Assembly (NCBI GenBank): GCA_013372925.1 | Contig: JABXIV010000091.1 | Coordinates: 1 to 38,594 of the forward strand | DNA length: 38,594 bases | Origin: Alphaproteobacteria bacterium | Lineage (GTDB): Bacteria > Pseudomonadota > Alphaproteobacteria > Sphingomonadales > Kordiimonadaceae | Reading direction: 5' to 3' | The notes under the pieces: generated by a model | Seen by the model: only the letters and a program-made list of their open reading frames with translations | Told to the model about the DNA's origin: nothing | Databases searched by the model: none | Shown: in pieces, positions 37,236 to 38,594 of the stretch | Layout: the number at the start of each line of letters is the position of its first letter | Numbering within the stretch: the first letter of the stretch is position 1 | Translations under genes and position numbers: made by a program

Positions 37236-38594
37236 ATGGAAGCTGCTGCGGAAATTGGCCATCACGGGCTCATCACGCTGATCCCGACCCTTGTGGTCCT
37301 GTTACTGGCTGTAACGCTGAGAAGGCCAATTGAAGCCCTGATCATTGGTGCAGTTGTCGGCATCATCATGATTGACGGTAGCGATTTCGTCACTGTCACT
37401 GCGGAAACTTCCATGCGGGTGCTCGCCGACGATGACCTGATCTGGGTTATCCTTGTGTGCGGTGCGATGGGCAGCCTGATCGGGCTTCTGATACGCACTG
37501 GCTCGCTTGCGGCTTTTGTCGAACTTGTCACCAAACGCGTGAAGACGCGTTTTGGCGCCCTGATGGCAACCTGGGTGCTGGGCATCGCGCTTTTTGTGGA
37601 TGATTACCTGAACTCGATCACCGCTGGTGCGGCCATGCGGAAAATCACCGATACGTACCGTATCAGCCGCGAAATGCTGGCCTATGTGATCGACAGCACC
37701 GCCGCACCTGTAAGTGTGATCATCCCGCTGTCCACATGGGGCGTGTTTTTCGCGTCGCTCCTCGAGGACACAGGCCTGGCCGCGGACGGCCAGGGCCTTT
37801 GGGCTTATATTTCGGGCATTCCCTATATGCTTTATGCATGGATTGCCCTCGCTATCGTACCATTTGTTGCAGCTGGCAAATTCCCGTTGATCGGCCCAAT
37901 GAAAAAAGCCGAATACCGGGCACAGGAATATGGCCAGACAATCCCCCCCGGGGCCGAACACATTCAGGCTGCAAATGAAACCATCACTGAAAAAGAAGGT
38001 GTGAAGCGAAACCTTTGGATGTTTGTATTGCCGCTTTGCAGCCTTGTGGGCTTCACCATTTATTACGACATGGAATTCCTGCCGGCCACATATGCAACAC
38101 TTGGCCTTATGACCATCGCTGTGCTTGGTCTAAGAATTCTTGATCATCACGACACCTTCAACACCATCATTGATGGCTTCAAAACCATGATTGAGGCGCT
38201 AGCGATCATCTTCGCAGCCTATATGCTGAAGGATATTAACGGCCAACTTGGCCTCACGAACTACATTCTGGAATTGACCACACCTTTCATGACGGCAACA
38301 ACCCTGCCCTTCATCATATTTGGCGTGATGGGCTTAATCGCCTTCGCGACTGGGTCAAGCTGGGGCATGTTTGTTATCGCGCTTCCGGTAATTGCCGAAC
38401 TGACACAGGCTACAGGGGCCCATGTGCCACTTGTTATTGGCGCAACCCTATCAGCCAGCACATTTGGCAGCCACGCCTGCCTATATGCCGATGCAACTGT
38501 ACTGACAGCGCAAAGTTGTGGCACAACATCGATCCAGCATGCTTTATCACAATTGCCTTTTGCAGTGGTTGGTGCGCTATTATCCTTGATTGGG
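37236..38594 (+). CDS. NhaC-family Na+/H+ antiporter, partial (runs off window)
   Basis: Frame open from ATG 37236 (RBS GGAGGA) to window end: MEAAAEIGHHGLITLIPTLVVLLLAVTLRRPIEALIIGAVVG...ATWVLGIALFVDDYLNSITAGAAMRKITD...ATGSSWGMFVIALPVIAEL...ASTFGSHACLYADATVLTAQSCG. Absent from ORF track because no stop lies in the window. Confidence 0.88.
   Translation, partial: MEAAAEIGHHGLITLIPTLVVLLLAVTLRRPIEALIIGAVVGIIMIDGSDFVTVTAETSMRVLADDDLIWVILVCGAMGSLIGLLIRTGSLAAFVELVTKRVKTRFGALMATWVLGIALFVDDYLNSITAGAAMRKITDTYRISREMLAYVIDSTAAPVSVIIPLSTWGVFFASLLEDTGLAADGQGLWAYISGIPYMLYAWIALAIVPFVAAGKFPLIGPMKKAEYRAQEYGQTIPPGAEHIQAANETITEKEGVKRNLWMFVLPLCSLVGFTIYYDMEFLPATYATLGLMTIAVLGLRILDHHDTFNTIIDGFKTMIEALAIIFAAYMLKDINGQLGLTNYILELTTPFMTATTLPFIIFGVMGLIAFATGSSWGMFVIALPVIAELTQATGAHVPLVIGATLSASTFGSHACLYADATVLTAQSCGTTSIQHALSQLPFAVVGALLSLIG

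Noticed and set aside
36267-37265. 332-aa minus-strand ORF antisense to puuC
   Set aside because: Shadow ORF; the plus frame is a clear aldehyde dehydrogenase.
37302-37961. 219-aa minus-strand ORF over the NhaC region
   Set aside because: The plus frame is continuous from 37236 to the window end with clear NhaC motifs; the minus ORF is its shadow.

Overview
The window is an alphaproteobacterial-type chromosomal segment (inferred from gene families: DUF2336, DUF4170, a short aa3-oxidase subunit IV, FFGPDRRR-tailed receiver) of about 38.6 kb, densely coding on both strands. I see no tRNA/rRNA, CRISPR array or mobile element. From left to right it holds: the 3' end of a VWA/CoxE-like gene; a secreted TonB-C-like protein; an alkaline phosphatase; a small phosphorelay cluster (Hpt, receiver, Hpt) in which the receiver has Asn at the expected phospho-acceptor position; a 937-aa membrane-anchored coiled-coil protein with a TipN-like layout; a DctPQM TRAP transporter; a DUF2336 protein; an AGCS symporter with cytochrome c and an MlaC-like protein; an ACT-domain GcvR-like protein; DUF4170; a DUF885 protein; HspQ; an unlisted 36-aa aa3-type cytochrome oxidase subunit IV; threonine dehydratase; an omega-aminotransferase; a TonB-dependent receptor; and a TPR-sulfotransferase fusion. 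The right-hand third is a divergent polyamine (gamma-glutamyl-putrescine) catabolic locus: gabD-puuA-puuB on the minus strand, and puuB-(unknown 6-TM protein)-puuD-puuA-aminotransferase-puuC, then a NhaC-type antiporter, on the plus strand. The best novelty candidates are the unknown 6-TM protein inside the puu operon, the paired TGTGATCAC palindromes spaced exactly 147 bp in the divergent promoter, the TonB receptor and TPR-sulfotransferase placed next to the minus-strand polyamine genes, and the degenerate receiver between two Hpt proteins. All family calls come from reading motifs by eye, and no database search was run.
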